Of a DNA stretch of 64,000 nt, positions 47,741 through 56,258 are shown in pieces (within the stretch, counting starts at the first letter, position 1; each line of letters starts with the position of its first letter). The stretch comes from Flavobacterium tagetis (GTDB lineage Bacteria; Bacteroidota; Bacteroidia; Flavobacteriales; Flavobacteriaceae). The DNA is taken from assembly GCF_016735615.1 (NCBI RefSeq), contig NZ_JAERSF010000001.1, positions 1,302,001-1,366,000 of the forward strand, given 5' to 3'. Under the pieces are notes generated by a model. The model did no database searches. It was not told the DNA's origin and saw nothing but the letters and a program-made list of their open reading frames with translations. Both the position numbers and the translations under genes were made by a program.

Positions 47741-48112
47741 ATGATAAATCAAGAATATTTTATGGAAGAAAATAATAATATAAAAGAGATTTATAGATTT
47801 TTAGAAGATACATTAAAATTAATGGTGATTCCAAGCCATATTAACATTAATGAAAGAAATGATTTAATTGAATCTAATTTAGAAGAATTGGAAGGGGATT
47901 TTTACACTTTTATGAATCCTATTAACCTTAATAAATTGCATTCAGAAAACTTGATTGACGATAATGTTAAATTTAAATTGGAGCAACTATTTATTCTTTT
48001 GCAAGATATTGAGAGTGAAAACTGGGGGATGGTTTCTTTTTTAACTAATCCTAAATGGTTAGTAATACGCAGTCTGGCCAAAGAAGTAACACAAAGTATT
48101 GGTCACATATAG
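47741..48112 (+). CDS. Candidate immunity protein in second cassette
   Basis: 123 residues from the ATG at 47741; an ATG at 47762 is equally possible, and the longer reading from 47672 starts inside the REP element. Soluble, acidic, helical (NIKEIYRFLEDTLKLMVI, LEQLFILLQDIESENWG). No family recognised. It lies between a REP pair and a decayed Rhs tip, where an immunity gene of a displaced cassette would be. Confidence 0.6.
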   Translation: MINQEYFMEENNNIKEIYRFLEDTLKLMVIPSHININERNDLIESNLEELEGDFYTFMNPINLNKLHSENLIDDNVKFKLEQLFILLQDIESENWGMVSFLTNPKWLVIRSLAKEVTQSIGHI

Positions 48113-48368
48113 AAGTATTAACAGATAACCGCGATTCTTGGTGAATTAAAGAATGGTTTAACAAAAACGTTAACGGAGATAACTTTAGCGAATGGTGGAA
48201 AAGTAAAATTAGCATTAATAACATATTTGGACGCCATAAAAATTCTGGACCACCGCCTAATAGGAGTAGTTATGTGAGTTTGAATAATGCTAGCTTTTTA
48301 GGAAATCAAATGAGTATGAATAATTTTGTTTCGAAAACAATGTCTGAGACCGCATTAACACAGTTAAT
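48080..48368 (+). pseudogene. Decayed Rhs C-terminal tip, interrupted by REP3
   Basis: A frame different from the preceding gene reads NTKYWSHIEVLTDNRDSW, a stop (TGA, probably from TGG), then IKEWFNKNVNGDNFSEWW and onward to SKTMSETALTQL, and runs without a break into the REP at 48369. The INGDNF-like element is shared with the live Rhs tip. It has no start codon and no Rhs head. This is the remnant of an older toxin tip. Confidence 0.75.
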
Positions 48369-48402
48369 CCCCCTGCTCCCGCACGAATCCTTTCGTGTGG
48401 CA
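48369..48402 (+). repeat. REP3, upstream end of the RAYT element
   Basis: Same core and orientation as REP1. Confidence 0.9.
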
Positions 48403-48449
48403 TAATAGAAATGAATTGAAGTTTAAAATGTGTAAGTACTTAAGAAAAA

Positions 48450-49016
48450 ATGAGCAGAAATTATAAGTTTCATAATCCTGAAGGCTTGTATTTTATAAGT
48501 TTTGCAGTAGTGGGCTGGCTAGATGTGTTTACCAGAAATGAATATAAAGATTTGTTTTTAGAAAGTTTAGAGTTTTGTCAGAAAAAGAAGGGATTAGAAA
48601 TTCATGCTTGGTGTATTATGACAAATCATGTTCATTTGGTTTTTAGAAGTATAAATGGACAGAATCCAGAATTATTGATTGGAGATTTGAAAAGGTTTAC
48701 CAGTCAAGCTATAGTAAAAAGTATACAAGAAAATCCAAGAGAAAGCAGACGGGAATTCTTGCTGGAATTTTTTAAGAAAGAAGCAGAAAAAAGTTCCAAT
48801 GTTAAGCATTATCAATTTTGGAGACATGATAATAAGCCAATAGAGTTGTGGAGCAATAAAGTGATACAGCAAAAAATAGATTATGTCCACAATAATCCAG
48901 TTGAAGAAGGATTAGTTTATAAGGCGGAGGATTATGTGTACAGCAGTGCAATAGATTATTCTGGTCAAAAGGGACTTATTGATGATGTGGTAGTTTTTAG
49001 GATGTTTGATATTTAG
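48450..49016 (+). CDS. REP-associated tyrosine transposase (RAYT, Y1 HUH family)
   Basis: 188 residues, related to IS200/IS605 TnpA. Single-strand DNA nickase/transferase thought to copy or move REP palindromes. HUH motif His60-Val-His62 in MTNHVHLVF; catalytic Tyr145 in KIDYVHNNPVEEGLV; conserved HAWCIMTNH and RFTSQA segments. Intact reading frame, so possibly active. Two decayed relatives lie within 3 kb. Confidence 0.93.
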   Translation: MSRNYKFHNPEGLYFISFAVVGWLDVFTRNEYKDLFLESLEFCQKKKGLEIHAWCIMTNHVHLVFRSINGQNPELLIGDLKRFTSQAIVKSIQENPRESRREFLLEFFKKEAEKSSNVKHYQFWRHDNKPIELWSNKVIQQKIDYVHNNPVEEGLVYKAEDYVYSSAIDYSGQKGLIDDVVVFRMFDI

Positions 49017-49022
49017 TCGTTA

Positions 49023-49056
49023 CACCACACGAAAGGATTCGTGCGGGAGCGGGGGG
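49023..49056 (-). repeat. REP4, downstream end of the RAYT element
   Basis: Inverse orientation; starts 7 nt after the transposase stop. Confidence 0.9.
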
Positions 49057-49087
49057 TAATTTTGTTAGATAAATCAAAACAAATATT

Positions 49088-49579
49088 ATGGAAATAAAAA
49101 TTAATTTTTTAAGCCAGTTAAAAGCATTAACAGATTTAATAGTAATGTCAATAATTTATTCTTTTGTAATACTATGCACGTCTATTGATGATTTAAAACT
49201 GATGTTTTTTTTACTTATACCATACTTTTTAATGTTTTTTTTGCCTACAGTATTTTTGCATTGCAATTATTTAATGGAAAATAATGGGATTGTTTTTGAA
49301 ATAACTAAAAAAGCTATAATTAAAAAAGTTAAAAACAATATTTTAGAATGTACGATTGATGATATATGTGAAATTATAATTTATACTGGGGGAACAAGGG
49401 GGACAGTGGCACCTGGTTTAGCACATAGTAATTACTATTATGTGAAAATTAATTTTTTGGATGGTTCTAGTTTTGTAATTACGTCTTTATGCTCTAGCAA
49501 AATTGATAAAATTCTAAAGGACAATTTTCCAAACGTTAAAACAACAACTGAAAAAGTGTTTTATCCCATGATTAGTTAA
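49088..49579 (+). CDS. Hypothetical membrane protein, candidate immunity
   Basis: 163 residues: two N-terminal membrane helices (about 12-32 and 38-58), then a cytoplasmic beta-rich domain (NGIVFEITKKAIIKKVKNN, NYYYVKINFLDGSSFVIT) of PH-like appearance. No family recognised. It lies between REP4 and REP5, that is, in the same kind of slot as the other candidate immunity gene; role inferred from position only. Confidence 0.6.
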   Translation: MEIKINFLSQLKALTDLIVMSIIYSFVILCTSIDDLKLMFFLLIPYFLMFFLPTVFLHCNYLMENNGIVFEITKKAIIKKVKNNILECTIDDICEIIIYTGGTRGTVAPGLAHSNYYYVKINFLDGSSFVITSLCSSKIDKILKDNFPNVKTTTEKVFYPMIS

Positions 49580-49611
49580 ATTTTATACTTATTAGTGATT
49601 ACTAGGAGGTA

Positions 49612-49642
49612 TCACGCGAAAGGATTCGTGCGGGAGCGGGGG
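49612..49642 (-). repeat. REP5, at the truncation point of a tail-fibre-like gene
   Basis: TCACGCGAAAGGATTCGTGC followed by GGGAGCGGGGG. The homology of the truncated gene starts about 5 nt later. Confidence 0.88.
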
Positions 49643-49647
49643 CAATA

Positions 49648-50082
49648 TATGGAATGCAGTTTTTTACTCAGGAATCTTATTTGACAAATCAAACAGAAAA
49701 GATGAGGATTTTGGGAAATGGAAACGTAGGTATTGGAAAAACAAATCCAACTAATAAGCTCGATGTAAATGACACAATTCATTCCCAAGAAGTAAAAGTC
49801 GACATGAATGGCTGGTCAGATTTTGTATTTAAAAAAGACTATGTTTTGCCAACTTTGGAACAAGTAGAAAAACATATTGCTGAAAAAGGACATTTAGAAA
49901 ATATTCCTAGTAAAAAAGAGGTTTTGGAAAACGGAATTAATTTGGGTGAAATGAATGCGAAGTTGTTGCAGAAAATTGAGGAGTTGACTTTCTATATGAT
50001 TGAGATGAAAAAAGAAAATGAACTTCTTAAAGATAATCAGAAAGATTTGGAAGTAAGAATGAGAAAAGTAGAAACAGAATAA
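49648..50082 (+). pseudogene. 5'-truncated tail-fibre-like gene
   Basis: Open from an internal ATG at 49654 (142 residues) but lacks the signal peptide and N-terminal domain of its relatives. LQFFTQES-type sequence, then NVGIGKTNPTNKLDV, DFVFKKDYVLPTLEQVEKHI, GHLENIPS and a C-terminal coiled coil. Homology to the intact gene at 51176-52084 begins right beside REP5, so the 5' part was lost in a REP-linked rearrangement. Confidence 0.85.
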
Positions 50083-50086
50083 TATT

Positions 50087-50988
50087 ATGAAAAAAATAGT
50101 AATAATTGCAGTGCTTGCGTTTCAATTTAGTTTTGCGCAAAATACATTGCCAGTTGGTAGTTTACAGATTACTAATGATGGGATGTTTAACACAAATATT
50201 AATAGTGAAAATGTTTCTAGAATAGATATGGGATTTGATGGTTCGAAAGGATTTATAAATTTTGGAGCTCATACAGGGGATGGTTATAGAAACAATATTT
50301 TTTATATGCGGGGTAGTGATGGCCATATTGGTCTGGGAACAAGTACTCCAAGAGCAGTATTAGATGTTTCATATCATATTGGAAATGGAGTTTTGGGAGC
50401 AGTGTTTGGTCGATTATCTGAAGGTGATAATAATGGAGATGGCACTTTTTTAGGAGTAAGAGGATATAATACGTCGGTCGTAAATGGTAAATCATTTTCG
50501 ATTGAACACAGTTTTTATGGTATTACAAACAGCTCAATTAATTTTTTTAGAGGAGGCTCTACTACGGGAGGCGGTATAAGTTTTAATACCAACGCTAATG
50601 AGGAACAGATGCGAATTAATGCAAATGGTAATGTAGGTATAGGAGAAATAAATCCCCAAAACAAACTAGACGTAAACGGAACAATTCACTCTAAAGAAGT
50701 AAAAGTCGATATGAATGGCTGGTCAGATTTTGTGTTTAAAAAAGAATATAGTTTGGTAACACTTGAACAAGTAGAAAAACATATTGCCGAAAAAGGACAT
50801 TTAGAAAATATTCCAAATGAAGAAGAAGTCTTAAAAGTCTTGGTGAAATGAATGCCAAGTTGCTTCAAAAGATAGAAGAATTGACGTTATATATGATTGA
50901 ACAAAATAAACGTACGAACAAAATCGAACAAGAGAATCAAGATTTGAGAAAAGAAATCGCGACTATTAAGAAGACAATTCTAAATTAA
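50087..50988 (+). pseudogene. Frameshifted tail-fibre-like gene
   Basis: Signal peptide MKKIVIIAVLAFQFSFAQ, then a beta-rich head and NVGIGEINPQNKLDVNG and [14 protein letters not shown]. The frame then breaks at about 50835: a deletion of about 10 nt, compared with the sibling gene, gives a stop at 50851. The shifted frame continues as [20 protein letters not shown] and a coiled coil to a stop at 50986-50988. The product from the first frame would be 254 residues without the trimerising tail. Confidence 0.85.
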
Positions 50989-50989
50989 G

Positions 50990-51115
50990 AATAATGCAGT
51001 TGAAGAAGGATTGGTTTATAAGGCAGGAGATTATGTGTGCAGCAGTGCAATGGATTATTCAGGTCAAAAGGGATTTATTGATGATGTGGTAGTTTTTAGG
51101 GTGTTTAATGCTTAA
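50990..51115 (+). pseudogene. 3' remnant of a RAYT transposase gene
   Basis: Aligns with the last about 41 codons of the full transposase (VEEGLVYKAGDYVCSSAMDY, then IDDVVVFRVFN) and ends at TAA 51113-51115, followed by REP6. The HUH and tyrosine parts are missing. Confidence 0.88.
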
Positions 51116-51124
51116 GCAGCACGT

Positions 51125-51156
51125 ACCACACGTAAGGATTAGTGCGGGAGTTAGAG
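51125..51156 (-). repeat. REP6, degenerate
   Basis: ACCACACGTAAGGATTAGTG with changes that weaken the stem; follows the RAYT 3' remnant. Confidence 0.8.
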
Positions 51157-51175
51157 AATAATAATTAATAAAAGT

Positions 51176-52084
51176 ATGAGTAGTTTTAAAAGTTTGGTTG
51201 TTAGAGTGTTTTTACCTTCAGTGATATGTTTGTTTTCATATAGGGGTTATTCGCAAGATATAGCACTTGTCAATAAGATTGTTGGTAACGGTGATGCAGC
51301 TAATTATTATATTGGTCATTTTCCTGTTTTAGATTCAGATGGTCTTGATTTACATTGGTATGGAGGTATACGTTTTGGGGATTATACTAGTAAGAACGTT
51401 ATGCAGATCACAAATGGTAAAGTGGGTATTGGTACTCCAAATCCTTTGGCTAAATTAGAAGTTAGCAATGGGAGTATTCTTGTAAGAGATGGTTTAAATA
51501 TAGATAATCAGTCTTCTATTATGATTGCATATTCTATAAATGAAGGAAATGTAGATACTTTTGGAACTTCAATTCGATCAATTATTCAAAATGCAGGAAG
51601 TAATACTTATGGATTGCAGTTTTTTACCCAAGAATCTCATTTGACAAATCAAACAGAAAAAGTTAGGATTTTAGGAAATGGGAATGTAGGGATAGGTACC
51701 AAAACCCCAGATTCTAAGCTTACTGTTGCAGGGAATATTCATGCCCAAGAAGTAAAAGTTTCTATTAACGCAGGAATAGTACCTGATTATGTTTTTGCTA
51801 ATGACTATAAATTGAAATCCTTAAATGAAGTCGAACAATATATCAAACAAAACAACCATTTACCTGAAATTCCTTCGGCTCAAGAAGTAGAAAAAAATGG
51901 GTTAATGTTGGCAGAAATGAATATGAATCTGTTGAAGAAAATTGAAGAGCTTACCCTTTATGTTATTGAACAAGAAAAGATGAATAATAAGCAATCTTTA
52001 AGAATTGAAGTATTAGAAAAAGAAAATGAAATTTTAAAAAAGGTTTTAGAAAGGCTTTCTGAAATAGAAGAAAAATTAAAATAG
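51176..52084 (+). CDS. Secreted tail-fibre-like protein with C-terminal coiled coil
   Basis: 302 residues. N-terminal signal (ending about GYSQD), a beta-rich head, two NVGIGT-type repeats, then the conserved C-terminal block GNIHAQEVKVSI, DYVFANDYKLKSLNEVEQYI, NNHLPEIPSAQEVEKNG and a long coiled coil that probably trimerises. These proteins resemble phage tail fibre ends and some bacterial surface fibres; no phage structural genes are near. It shares 266 identical nucleotides with the next gene. Confidence 0.82.
   Translation: MSSFKSLVVRVFLPSVICLFSYRGYSQDIALVNKIVGNGDAANYYIGHFPVLDSDGLDLHWYGGIRFGDYTSKNVMQITNGKVGIGTPNPLAKLEVSNGSILVRDGLNIDNQSSIMIAYSINEGNVDTFGTSIRSIIQNAGSNTYGLQFFTQESHLTNQTEKVRILGNGNVGIGTKTPDSKLTVAGNIHAQEVKVSINAGIVPDYVFANDYKLKSLNEVEQYIKQNNHLPEIPSAQEVEKNGLMLAEMNMNLLKKIEELTLYVIEQEKMNNKQSLRIEVLEKENEILKKVLERLSEIEEKLK
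51683..51948 (+). repeat. 266-bp perfect direct repeat, copy 1
   Basis: Identical by eye to 52762-53027. Encodes the NVGIGTKTPDSKL block up to the KKIEE of the coiled coil. Confidence 0.9.
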
Positions 52085-52089
52085 AGTAC

Positions 52090-53109
52090 ATGAAAAAGGT
52101 AGTGTCGTTTTGTGTAATTATGCTTAACGTATTTTGTTATAGTCAGGGTTTTGATGGGAACTTAGGGGCAAAAAGTTTAAATTGGAGTCAGGATCAAAAA
52201 GATTTTAACAGTGGTCCCAGAGTGGGTGTAAGTCCAATGTCTATAAGACTTTGGGATAATTATGGAGGATTAAATGCTCCTTCAGAATGGGGATCGTTAC
52301 TTGAGATAAATGGAAGAGGAGGGCATTTAGCTTCTCAATTGTATTTTGATAATACATGGAACGGTAGTAGGATTCTTTATAGATCAGCCTTTTATCAACA
52401 AGATACATGGGAGAGTTGGCGTTATCTTTTAGATTCGAAGAGCGATGTTGAGTCTGTTGGAAATTTAAAAATAACAGGTTTAGGTAATAATTATGTTTCT
52501 AATGGAAATTTTGGAGTTGGAACAGATGCTCCAATTGAAAAACTTAATATTCATGGAGGTAAAGGTGATGGTGTTGCATTTGATGCGAAATTTGCATTGA
52601 CAAGAACTTCAAGTACGGGAAATGTATTGAGTGCAAAGATTGCCTTGAGTGACAGTGATACTAATTGGGGGGATTTAAGTTTTAAGGTTAAAACAACTGC
52701 AAGTAGATATGAAATTGAAAATTTTTACACAGATGCTTTGTTCATAAAAGGCTCTAATGCTAATGTAGGGATAGGTACCAAAACCCCAGATTCTAAGCTT
52801 ACTGTTGCAGGGAATATTCATGCCCAAGAAGTAAAAGTTTCTATTAACGCAGGAATAGTACCTGATTATGTTTTTGCTAATGACTATAAATTGAAATCCT
52901 TAAATGAAGTCGAACAATATATCAAACAAAACAACCATTTACCTGAAATTCCTTCGGCTCAAGAAGTAGAAAAAAATGGGTTAATGTTGGCAGAAATGAA
53001 TATGAATCTGTTGAAGAAAATTGAAGAAATGACTTTATATATCATTGAGCAAAATAAGCAAATAATAGACTTAAACAAAAGATTAGAAAAAGTAGAGTCA
53101 AAACAATAG
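52090..53109 (+). CDS. Secreted tail-fibre-like protein with pyocin-knob-like head
   Basis: 339 residues, 5 nt after the preceding gene and likely cotranscribed. Signal peptide ending about CYSQG. The head (WGSLLEINGRGGHLASQLYFD, SAFYQQDTWESWRYLLDS) resembles the pyocin-knob fold of phage fibres. The C-terminal block and coiled coil are the same as in the gene before, from an exact 266-bp repeat (52762-53027). Only the heads differ, as in a set of fibres with exchangeable receptor domains. Confidence 0.82.
   Translation: MKKVVSFCVIMLNVFCYSQGFDGNLGAKSLNWSQDQKDFNSGPRVGVSPMSIRLWDNYGGLNAPSEWGSLLEINGRGGHLASQLYFDNTWNGSRILYRSAFYQQDTWESWRYLLDSKSDVESVGNLKITGLGNNYVSNGNFGVGTDAPIEKLNIHGGKGDGVAFDAKFALTRTSSTGNVLSAKIALSDSDTNWGDLSFKVKTTASRYEIENFYTDALFIKGSNANVGIGTKTPDSKLTVAGNIHAQEVKVSINAGIVPDYVFANDYKLKSLNEVEQYIKQNNHLPEIPSAQEVEKNGLMLAEMNMNLLKKIEEMTLYIIEQNKQIIDLNKRLEKVESKQ
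52762..53027 (+). repeat. 266-bp perfect direct repeat, copy 2
   Basis: Offset of exactly 1079 nt from copy 1. Sequences diverge sharply at both ends. Confidence 0.9.
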
Positions 53110-53114
53110 GAAAG

Positions 53115-53156
53115 ATAATTATGTTAAAAAAGCGAGATTTAGGTCTCGCTTTTTTT
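53115..53156 (+). repeat. 42-bp direct repeat, copy 2 (right island border)
   Basis: Same 42 bases as 39958-39999, one T longer in the T run. It works as the terminator of the tail-fibre-like genes. Confidence 0.95.
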
Positions 53157-53408
53157 TATTGTCAAAAATTTTTTTGGACGTATGTATTTTTGTGAAATTT
53201 TCAGTTTTTTGATAAAAATTTATATGTATGCATAGTAAATTGATTTTTCTTTAGGTTTTCTTTGTTTTTATTTTAATAAAATGAATTAGTGAATAGTTAA
53301 AATATTGTATAAAATCATGATAAATATCAATTTTATTTAACATTTTTTTATGCATATTAAAATATTTGTGTATTTTGGCTATATATACTAACAATAAAAC
53401 TAACCCTA

Positions 53409-56177
53409 ATGAGAGTCTACTTGCTAATTATGTTGTTATTCAGCGGAGTATCTTTTGCGCAGAATACAATCACAGGTTCAGTTACTGACAGTAACAAGCA
53501 ATCTATTCCTGGTGCCAATGTTGTTGTGGTCGGAGAAAATAGTGGAGCATCCACTGATTTTGACGGAACATTTAAATTGACAACAAACGCCAAGCTCCCT
53601 TTTTCTGTTAAAGTTTCAGCCATCGGATTTGAGTCAAAAACGATTAATGTGACAGCGGCAAATCAAAAATTGATTGTGGTGCTTAAAGATGAAGAAACGA
53701 AATTGGATGAAATTGTGGTTTCGGCATCTAGGACGCCAGAACGTGTAATTGAATCTCCGGTTACAATTGAACGTATGGGACTTCAAGAAATAAAAAACAC
53801 GACAGCTCCAACTTTTTATGATGGTTTAGAAAATTTGAAGGAGGTAAACTTTAATACAAGTAGTATTTCTTTTAAATCTATAAATACTCGTGGTTTTGCT
53901 ACAGTAGCAAATACTCGTTTCATGCAATTGGTAGACGGGATGGATAACTCATCTCCAGCTTTGAACTTCGTTTTAGGAAATCTTATTGGAATTTCGGATA
54001 TTGATGTTGCTAGTGTGGAGCTTTTACCAGGGGCATCTTCAGCGCTTTATGGGGCAAATGCTTTTAATGGAATCATGTTTATGACAAGTAAAAGCCCTTT
54101 TACTAATGAAGGAATAAGTGTTTACTATAAATATGGGCAAACAAGTCAAGATGCTGCAGGAACAAATGATTATAATGACTTTGGAATTAGACTGGCAAAA
54201 GCATTTACGAAGCATTTTGCAATGAAGGCTAATTTTACTTATATGGAAGCTTCTGAATGGATTGCAAATGATACAAGAAGTATGACTGGTGGTCCTGTGG
54301 GGCATGCTATGAATCAGAATTATGATGGTTTGAATATTTACGGTGACGAGGTTACTACTTTTATTCCAAACGTGGGGCAGGTTAGTAGAACGGGATATCG
54401 TGAGCAAGACTTGACGGATAACAAGGTGCAAAGTATGAAAGCAGATTTGAGTGCTCATATTAGGCCTTGGGCAGATGATACAGAATTTATACTTCAATAT
54501 AAAATCGGTACAGGAAGTACTATCTATCAAGGAGCAAATAGGTATGCTTTAAAGGGGTTCTTGATGGAGCAAGGTAAATTTGAGGTAAAGAGTAAGAACT
54601 TTTTTGGAAGAGTTTATTTTACAAGTGAGTCTGCCGGAGACTCATACGATATGAGATTTGCGGCATGGAACGTTAACCGAGCGGCTAAATCTGATCAAGA
54701 ATGGTTTACGAACTATGCAACAGCTTATCAGTATGCTGGCGCTGTTATGGGGACCAATGCAAATGAATCCGCTCAGATTGCAAGAAACTTTGCAGATTAT
54801 AATGTGTTGCCTGCGCAAATATCATTTATTCCCAAACCGACAGGTTCGCCAAGATTCGAGCCAGGCAGTGCGCAATTTAATAGTGCTTTGGCAACAGTAG
54901 TTGCAAATCCAGATTTGACTCAGGGTGCTAAATTTATTGATCATTCAAAATTATATCATTCAGATGTGAATTATAATTTTAGAGATGTCATTAAATGGGC
55001 AGAAGTTCAAGTTGGAGGTTCGTGGAGAAAATATGTAATGAATTCAGAAGGAACTATTTTTACAGATTATGATGGTCCGATTGAATATAAAGAATATGGA
55101 GCTTATGCTCAATTGCAGAAAAAATTCTTAGATGATAGATTGAAGTTTACAGGATCTTTGCGTTATGATAAGAGTCAGAATTTTGATGGAAATATTTCGC
55201 CAAGAATTTCATTTGTATATTCTGCAGGAGCATCAAAAAATCATAATTTCAGACTGTCTTATCAAACAGGTTTCCGTAACCCAACTACACAAGATCAATA
55301 TATTGGTCTTGATTTAGGGCCTTTTGCATTAATTGGTTCTGCTCCAGAAAACTTAGACCGTTTTCAGGAAACTGTAAATGTAAGTGCGGCAGGGCAAGCG
55401 GCTGGGCAGCCAGCTACAATTAATATGTCAGGGCAAAATGCTTATCATAATGCTTATACAGTAGCTTCAGTTCAGGCTTTTGCTGCTTCGGGTAACGTAG
55501 GAGATTTGCAAGTTGCTGATATTGGTTTAGTGAAACCAGAGCAAGTTCAGGCTTTTGAAGCAGGATATCGTACTGTGGTTCAAAATGATTTATCTGTGGA
55601 TTTGAATGCTTACTATAATATTTATAATGATTTTATGAATACCGCAAGAGTTATTTCTCCATATTATGGAGCTGTTGGTACGCCAGAATCTTATCAGGCT
55701 CTTGCATTTGGTGATAGAAGAGTGTATCAGGTTTATACAAATACAACAGCTAGAGTTTCTTCTTTTGGTTTTGGTGCAGGATTGTCTAAAAAGGTTTATA
55801 AAGATTTTGAAGTAGGTGTAAATTATAACTACTCTCAGTTTGACTTCAATCAAGCAGATGATCCAGATTTCGTGGCTGGATTCAATACTCCAAAACATAG
55901 AATTAAGGCTTCTTTAGGAAATGCGAAAGTGATTAAAAATTTAGGTTTTAATGTTAATGTAAGATGGAATTCGGAGTACTTATGGGAGTCTTCTTTTGGA
56001 GATGGTATGATTCCTGAAAATACAGTTTTGGATGCTCAGGTAAATTATGCTATTCCGAAATGGAAATCGGTTATTAAAGTTGGAGCAACAAACCTTTTTG
56101 GGTCAGATTATCTTCAAGTTATTGGAGCAGGTATGATTGGTCAAATGTGGTTTGCTTCATGGACAATTAACCCATAG
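53409..56177 (+). CDS. TonB-dependent outer-membrane receptor
   Basis: 922 residues. Signal peptide MRVYLLIMLLFSGVSFAQ, then a carboxypeptidase-regulatory-like N-terminal domain (ITGSVTDSNKQSIPGANVVV), a plug domain (IVVSASRTPERVIESPVTIE, TRGFATVANTRFMQLVDG, LLPGASSALYGANAFNG) and a 22-strand barrel. It takes up a substrate through the outer membrane with TonB energy. No SusD partner follows; instead a GDSL-hydrolase lipoprotein begins 81 nt downstream, so uptake of an ester or lipid-like compound is plausible but inferred. The 250-nt upstream gap is very AT-rich and holds no gene. Confidence 0.92.
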   Translation: MRVYLLIMLLFSGVSFAQNTITGSVTDSNKQSIPGANVVVVGENSGASTDFDGTFKLTTNAKLPFSVKVSAIGFESKTINVTAANQKLIVVLKDEETKLDEIVVSASRTPERVIESPVTIERMGLQEIKNTTAPTFYDGLENLKEVNFNTSSISFKSINTRGFATVANTRFMQLVDGMDNSSPALNFVLGNLIGISDIDVASVELLPGASSALYGANAFNGIMFMTSKSPFTNEGISVYYKYGQTSQDAAGTNDYNDFGIRLAKAFTKHFAMKANFTYMEASEWIANDTRSMTGGPVGHAMNQNYDGLNIYGDEVTTFIPNVGQVSRTGYREQDLTDNKVQSMKADLSAHIRPWADDTEFILQYKIGTGSTIYQGANRYALKGFLMEQGKFEVKSKNFFGRVYFTSESAGDSYDMRFAAWNVNRAAKSDQEWFTNYATAYQYAGAVMGTNANESAQIARNFADYNVLPAQISFIPKPTGSPRFEPGSAQFNSALATVVANPDLTQGAKFIDHSKLYHSDVNYNFRDVIKWAEVQVGGSWRKYVMNSEGTIFTDYDGPIEYKEYGAYAQLQKKFLDDRLKFTGSLRYDKSQNFDGNISPRISFVYSAGASKNHNFRLSYQTGFRNPTTQDQYIGLDLGPFALIGSAPENLDRFQETVNVSAAGQAAGQPATINMSGQNAYHNAYTVASVQAFAASGNVGDLQVADIGLVKPEQVQAFEAGYRTVVQNDLSVDLNAYYNIYNDFMNTARVISPYYGAVGTPESYQALAFGDRRVYQVYTNTTARVSSFGFGAGLSKKVYKDFEVGVNYNYSQFDFNQADDPDFVAGFNTPKHRIKASLGNAKVIKNLGFNVNVRWNSEYLWESSFGDGMIPENTVLDAQVNYAIPKWKSVIKVGATNLFGSDYLQVIGAGMIGQMWFASWTINP

Positions 56178-56258
56178 AGTGATTATTTATGTGAAATTGA
56201 TGTGGCTTCTTTGAAGTTATTTGAAAAATGAAGAGGTAATAATTTAAAAAGTACTAAC

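Larger units (their letters stand above)
48369..49056 (+). mobile_element. Complete RAYT element with inverted REP ends
   Basis: REP3 (48369-48402, CCCGCACGAATCCTTTCGTG core) and its inverse REP4 (49023-49056) enclose the transposase gene. The REP-to-ATG spacing (about 80 nt) is the same as in the miniature element. About 688 bp in all. Confidence 0.88.

Noticed and set aside
47560..51156. CRISPR array, because of regularly appearing palindromes
   Set aside because: Spacing is irregular (about 100 to 1500 nt), orientation alternates, and a RAYT gene explains them as REPs; no cas gene present.
49654..53109. Prophage or tailocin remnant, because of tail-fibre-like proteins
   Set aside because: The proteins have Sec signal peptides, and no capsid, portal, tape-measure, sheath, lysis or integrase gene is near.
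54039..54530. Minus-strand ORF of 163 codons inside the TonB receptor gene
   Set aside because: Shadow reading of a well-supported gene; Cys/Ile/Ser-rich composition unlike real proteins here.
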